A DNA stretch of 64,000 nt from Adineta ricciae (lineage: Eukaryota > Rotifera > Eurotatoria > Adinetida > Adinetidae). Of the stretch, positions 59,781 to 64,000 are shown one piece after another (the first letter of the stretch is position 1; each line of letters starts with the position of its first letter). The translations under genes were made by a program, and so were the position numbers. The stretch covers positions 372,001-436,000 of the forward strand of contig CAJNOJ010000019.1 in NCBI GenBank assembly GCA_905250025.1, given 5' to 3'. The notes beneath the pieces were generated by a model. The model worked only from the letters and a program-made list of their open reading frames with translations. It did no database searches and had not been told where the DNA came from.

Positions 59781-60470
59781 ATGTTCATCAGTGAAATACC
59801 AGTTCGGTATCAAAAATCGATTCAATGGATTCGAGACCTCAGCCATCGAACTACCGTTCAAGATGTCATCTCGTCTGTGTTGCCATTATCGGAACCAAAC
59901 CAATATTCGCTCTATATTTATATGGGCCGTCATCGACAATTATTGAAAAATTCCTCTCGAATCTACAAGATCGTTGCTTCATTTAATCAACAACAATGTG
60001 CACGACGTTTACTTTTCGAAATTCGACCAGTAAAGGTTCAACAGCCGAAGAAACGCGTTCGTTTTGCGGATGAAATCATCGTGCAGGATATCAAGAATCG
60101 ATGTGTATCGACTGAGAAAAGCGAACATAATATGATCGAAACCGTATCCATTCCAATCGAAAAGCGTCTCGAAAAATTAAAGGAAAACTTCCAGAAAACC
60201 ATTCAACAAAAACAGGAGAACTACGTTAAATTATGCACAATCACCAAAAGGTACGGGAAATCTTTGTTCTTATTATTTCTCAACCTAATACCTTCTTTTT
60301 CTTGTAGATCAACTTTACGTGTGATCAATGAGAATGTGCCGAAACATGTCTGTGTACAAACAGCGACCATCAAACAAATTGTACGTTCATCCAGCGAATC
60401 GGGTATCAGTTCCAGTTCATCTAGCGATGATCTAGTTGTACCAACTCAAAGATTAGAAACACTCGTATAA
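59781..60470 (+). CDS. RA-domain protein, RASSF7-10-like
   Basis: Two exons (59781-60250 and 60308-60470), 210 codons. The N-terminal 95 residues (FISEIPVRYQKSIQWIRDLS, TTVQDVISSVL, YSLYIYMGRH, RLLFEIRPV) have the pattern of the ubiquitin-like Ras-association domain at the start of RASSF7-10 proteins. A basic/acidic region (KKRVRFADEI) and a coiled coil (IEKRLEKLKENFQKTIQQKQ) follow, then a Ser-rich tail. An acceptor at 59761-59762 precedes the ATG by 18 bases, so a leader intron or trans-splice is likely. It would be an adaptor near small GTPases or at centrosomes, by analogy only. The domain call is moderate. Confidence 0.55.
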   Translation: MFISEIPVRYQKSIQWIRDLSHRTTVQDVISSVLPLSEPNQYSLYIYMGRHRQLLKNSSRIYKIVASFNQQQCARRLLFEIRPVKVQQPKKRVRFADEIIVQDIKNRCVSTEKSEHNMIETVSIPIEKRLEKLKENFQKTIQQKQENYVKLCTITKRYGKSLFLLFLNLIPSFSCRSTLRVINENVPKHVCVQTATIKQIVRSSSESGISSSSSSDDLVVPTQRLETLV

Positions 60471-61043
60471 GAAAACTGTTCTTTCCTTTCATTTCATCCA
60501 TTTTACTTTGTATGCATTTATTTGATTAATAATAAACTGTACATAACTCACATTGACTGTACGAACGATTGAATAGCTACTTGATCAAGTGATTGACTTC
60601 GAGAATTGGTTCGTCTTCTAATCAATTGGATTATGACAATGACATCCTTGTGTCATTTGTTGTTCACACTTGCACACGCATGATCATCGATCGAATGGAT
60701 GAGAATAAATCTTTGACTAAATCAAATATATTCCTCGAATTGATCGTCTTAACTTTCTGCGACGAATTTCTCAACATGTCAACAGCGAAATCCAGGCATC
60801 TTCTCTTCTCACTAATAGACTATTCAACCTTCGACATGAAGGTGAAAACGATCAATACATTCCATCTGTAACCATGCGAGAAATCAATAACGACGAACAA
60901 ATATTATGATTTCTATTCGTTGCAATTATGACGCAAGACAAACCCTTTCTTCTTTGTCTCGTTTCTATTCATTATCAACAATTGAAGATAGAACGTCTTC
61001 TAGACCGTTGGCACGTTAACACGATCGTTGATCATGGAGCTCA
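60471..61043. other. Gap upstream of the EF-hand gene
   Basis: About 570 bases with the RA-gene poly-A signal (AATAAA near 60531). Open frames at 60593-60871 and 60928-61092 could contain 5' exons of the EF-hand gene, but I found no convincing splice chain. Confidence 0.4.
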
Positions 61044-61777
61044 ATGCAACGAAAAGTCCTATGCATCTACCAGCTTACGAAAATATCGTCAAGTAATGTT
61101 CGTTGCGATCATTTATCTATTTAAATCTTCTTCAATTGCTAGGCGATATGGAAAGTATACAAGAAAGGTCAACGGCGAACTTGTCAAAAGTATTTTCCAA
61201 AGATTTTCTTTCCTGTAGGACGTCGTTTATCTTCGTAAATTTAGTTGTTTATGATTGGTTCGAACCTGAAGATAGTAATCAATACAAATTATGTTTAACA
61301 AAAAAACAATATGATCTATTGAAAACATTTGTCTCTCCAATAGGTTCGTTCAGTTCTTGACTAGAGTATCGATTGTCTTTTTTTTTTGTTGCAATAGATT
61401 CAAATGGTGAACCATTAGCATTTGATCGATATTGTGATGTGCTAATCCCAGTTATTACTGCTGGGGAAGATGATCATCACGATGATTATTCAATCTGGTT
61501 AGCATTTCGTTCGTTTAAAAAAAGTCACAATCGTTATATCGAAACGAGTGAATTGGAAAACTTAATACATATCATTGGTCAATCGGTCGATCGTGAACAG
61601 ATACGTGATCTGATTAATAAAATTGATTGGGATCATAATGGCCTATTGGACTACAACGAGTTTCGTCAATTCATTATTCGTGGTTATGCAAGAGAATTGT
61701 TAATGATGGACATTACGAGAGAAACGGTTTATTCCGTGGATAGAGTAGAAACACCAACAATGACGCATCGATTCTAA
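61044..61777 (+). CDS. EF-hand calcium-binding protein
   Basis: Exons 61044-61092, 61143-61343 and 61398-61777 in consistent phase, 209 codons. The C-terminal half has two EF-hand units: a degenerate first loop (FKKSHNRYIETSELENLIHI) and a canonical second loop, DWDHNGLLDYNEF, with Asp, Asp, Asn-Gly, Asp and Glu at the calcium positions. The spacing is calmodulin-like. The N-terminal half (VYDWFEPEDSNQYKLCLTKK) is not recognised. The start is provisional: the ATG at 61044 is the first in phase with the downstream exons. Calcium binding by the second hand is likely; partner and role unknown. Confidence 0.62.
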
Positions 61778-62180
61778 CAACGAAAACTTTGATTTGATAC
61801 CCGAACGATACAATCGAAATTTTCATAATTCTTTTCAGTTAATAAATTGATGGACTTGGTCACCTAGAGAAATCATCTCTGCTTCCATTCTTTTTCTTTC
61901 GTAGTCTAGGATCTCTAGATCCAATCGATTGCTTCCATGTTATCTTTAGTAGGACAGAAAGGATGAAAGTCAATCAGACGTATGATGTTTCTTTCAGTCA
62001 TATTATCTCAGCGAAAATCAATAGTCTCTTCCAGTTATTGATATCCAATTATGCTTAAATTCCACGACAATCGTATACTTACGCTGTCAATCTATCCACA
62101 AGCATAGTCAATTCTGCTACTATGAGTAAAATAGTTCTTTTAATCGAATTTTTACATTTTAAAAAAGAGAATAGAAACAA
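61778..62180. other. Gap between convergent EF-hand and innexin genes
   Basis: About 400 bases with AATAAA near 61841 for the plus-strand gene. No coding-like frame. Confidence 0.5.
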
Positions 62181-63781
62181 CTAAAGATTTGTACTACTAG
62201 TTTTCGAGTAATCGAATATCGATCCTCCTTGCCCATCGGATCGATTCATATTCCGATTTCCCGTTGCTGTCAACGAAACGGTCGCGCTAAGACCACCTGA
62301 TATATTCTCAGGTGGTGCTGGCTTATCCGAACGTTGAAAATTTTTCCACAAATGAGTTAAAATATTCGATGTGACATCATCACCGACGTTTGAATGTATC
62401 AATCGGAAGATGAAGAATCCGTCTTGTTGCAAATAATCGTGAATAAAGGCGTTCAAACCGGTTCGTACAGTTGTGATACTTTGTTGGATTTGAATCCGTT
62501 GACTGAAAAATGAATAGCGTAGACGTGGAAGAAATAAAAACATCAGCCAAGAGACAAAATCGTAAATGGTTACAGCCAACACAAAATTCATCCAGATATA
62601 TAAAACCGTAAATACTTGTTCGTTATACACATTGATAGTCAATACACCTAAAACAAATAAACAGCATAAGAGAAGAAGAAGAAGTTAATTAATAATAAAC
62701 TGAACAAATAGATAAAATAAACATTCGAACTCCTCCTCGAGGCCACTATTCAACATCTGTACTACCAATGATAGATTATTTCAATTCTCTTCTTCTGCGT
62801 CCTTGATGACATTCTACTTACATTGAACTGTATATTTATGCCCTTCGTCACTATTGGGCTCGATTATTCGAAAATCACACATGCTAATCTTCGGAAAATA
62901 TTTCGATAATGGATTACTGCGCAAGACATCAGCAGTAAATATCTTCTGGAAACCTTTCCACGTTTGGTTGACCGTCCATTTTTCTTCGAGTAAGATTCTT
63001 ATCGCGTATAATTGAACAAACGCATTGAGTATAAATAGAAACTTGGTGACTAAGTAAAGTAGGAACAGATATGCACTAAACACGTTTGAACTGCCGAATA
63101 CACAGCTAATGAGACCTTCGATATACGTATTTATTCGATTATGTTGCTGTTTGGGTCGTTTGCGTGGATCGCCCGAGTATTGGTGTAAAACAGAAATGAG
63201 ATAAGCCATGATTGTCTTATGTTTATGAAAACGTTTGACACTTTTTAAATTCTGAGCAGCATCCATGATATTCCGGACATCGAGACCAGAATGACGACTA
63301 AACGAACGCCAAAACAATCGTGGTAGAACATAGAACAGAGCTTGTAATAGTAAAATAAATGGAACGAATTGGTAGTATCTCAAAACATATCGTTTTTCCC
63401 GTGCCCGTTGCATATTTGGTTCACTAATGTTAATATGGTACGTCTAATCACACCGTTCTCAACATTTCTTATCTGAATAGAAAAGTTTAGTCTTACATTG
63501 TGTATCCAACAATAGTTTGACACATAGATTTCATAGTTCCGAGTGAAGATGGCCGGTACCCAACTGAAAAGGATGACGACAGCATGAAGAAGATGCAACA
63601 ATGAGAATGTTTACCATTGAATTTGATCATTGGAAAACTGCTTTCCTGCGATGACAATTGAGAAGAAGATTAATAAACCTACAGTGTACTTATAATTCAA
63701 TCGATCAGCGAAATCATCGTCGCGTCGGACACCGAAATAACTGATAGTTGGCAAACGATGAAACGCATTGAGAAGATCCAT
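62181..63781 (-). CDS. Innexin (gap-junction channel protein)
   Basis: Invertebrate gap-junction subunit. Exons 63615-63781, 63497-63563, 62822-63443 and 62181-62647; 440 codons. Four transmembrane segments: GLLIFFSIVIAGKQF near residue 40, YYQFVPFILLLQALFYVLPR (the innexin YYQWVPF signature) near 100, a third around FLFILNAFVQLYAI, and a fourth around FTVLYIWMNFVLAVTIYDF. The N terminus (MDLLNAFHRL) is typical. Extracellular loop 1 has two cysteines (CWVPAIFTRNYEIYVSNYC) ending WIHNTY; loop 2 has CDF and VQC, the expected two cysteines. The C-terminal tail of about 110 residues is cytoplasmic, with Ser/Thr-rich end. All four loop cysteines needed for docking are present. Confidence 0.92.
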
Positions 63782-64000
63782 CTAATTAAAGAAATACAGA
63801 AGAGAATTTTGGTATGTTCGGCGTGCTTTTCTTTGAATTAACTATGCATTAAATGATAACAAGAATAACAATTGCTATTTGTCTAACAATGTCGAGCGAT
63901 AATAGAAACTAAACGGATTCTGTTCCGTCGATAGATTGAATCGACAAGGAAATAGATATAAATAAACGCATCTGTACAGTATCATCAGCAATACAACAAA
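63782..64000. promoter_or_regulatory. Upstream region of the innexin gene
   Basis: About 220 bases to the window end. GATATAAATAAA at about 63954-63965, read on either strand, is AT-rich and could include a TATA-like element for the minus strand, but at 170 bases from the ATG this is weak. Confidence 0.25.

Noticed and set aside
1-64000. tRNA, rRNA, CRISPR arrays and intact mobile elements
   Set aside because: Looked for on both strands by eye. No cloverleaf-like A/B box pair, rRNA core, direct-repeat array or element-coding domains were noticed. Small RNAs cannot be excluded without a covariance-model search.

Overview
The window is nuclear DNA of a compact, AT-rich animal genome, most probably a bdelloid rotifer. 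The evidence is many introns of about 50 bases with GT-AG borders, gaps of only 50-300 bases between many genes, typical animal genes (YAP, innexin, claudin-like, DENND2, YTHDC1, TMEM26), genes of bacterial type that now carry introns, and a decayed ART/TPR gene of a type I associate with bdelloids. The species call is inference. I saw no rRNA, tRNA, CRISPR array or clear mobile element.

Layout. 0-5.3 kb: a YAP/Yorkie homologue (+), then a claudin/PMP22-like four-helix membrane protein (-). 6.9-14.2 kb: MSH2 (-) and YTHDC1 (+), divergent around a gap of about 300 bases. 16.5-18.1 kb: FAM78 (+), followed by 2.7 kb without a whole gene but with minus-strand coding remnants. 20.8-24.7 kb: an RSKR-type kinase and a membrane RING-H2 protein (both +). 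27-31.2 kb: a DENND2-type Rab exchange factor (+).

31.8-39.3 kb is the most unusual part: three tightly packed plus-strand reading units of bacterial type. They are a GT4 glycosyltransferase fused to a radical-SAM/SPASM enzyme, a WG-repeat protein, and an O-methyltransferase fused to a sugar-1-phosphate nucleotidyltransferase and a GHMP sugar kinase. The gaps are 56 and 47 bases, and the AG of a splice acceptor directly abuts the second and third ATG, so they look like one transcription unit (trans-spliced operon, or partly one longer gene). Kinase, nucleotidyltransferase, methyltransferase and glycosyltransferase together form a plausible sugar activation, methylation and transfer route. The product is unknown. 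A broken ART/TPR fossil follows at 39.5-41.4 kb.

41.8-46.2 kb: TMEM26-like, then a KUP/HAK potassium transporter, a family I know from bacteria, fungi and plants rather than animals. 46.3-52.4 kb: a minus-strand array (APMAP, SPRYD7, P5C dehydrogenase, SET-domain methyltransferase) with gaps of 137-202 bases and splice acceptors at or near some ATGs. 52.9-64 kb: a leucine-rich-repeat protein, small unrecognised minus-strand genes, an RA-domain protein, an EF-hand protein and an innexin.

Exon models were built by hand from splice sites, reading phase and family conservation. For nearly all complete models the summed coding length divides by three. The exception is SPRYD7, which is one base short. 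MSH2 sums correctly only if the single N at 11235 is left out.
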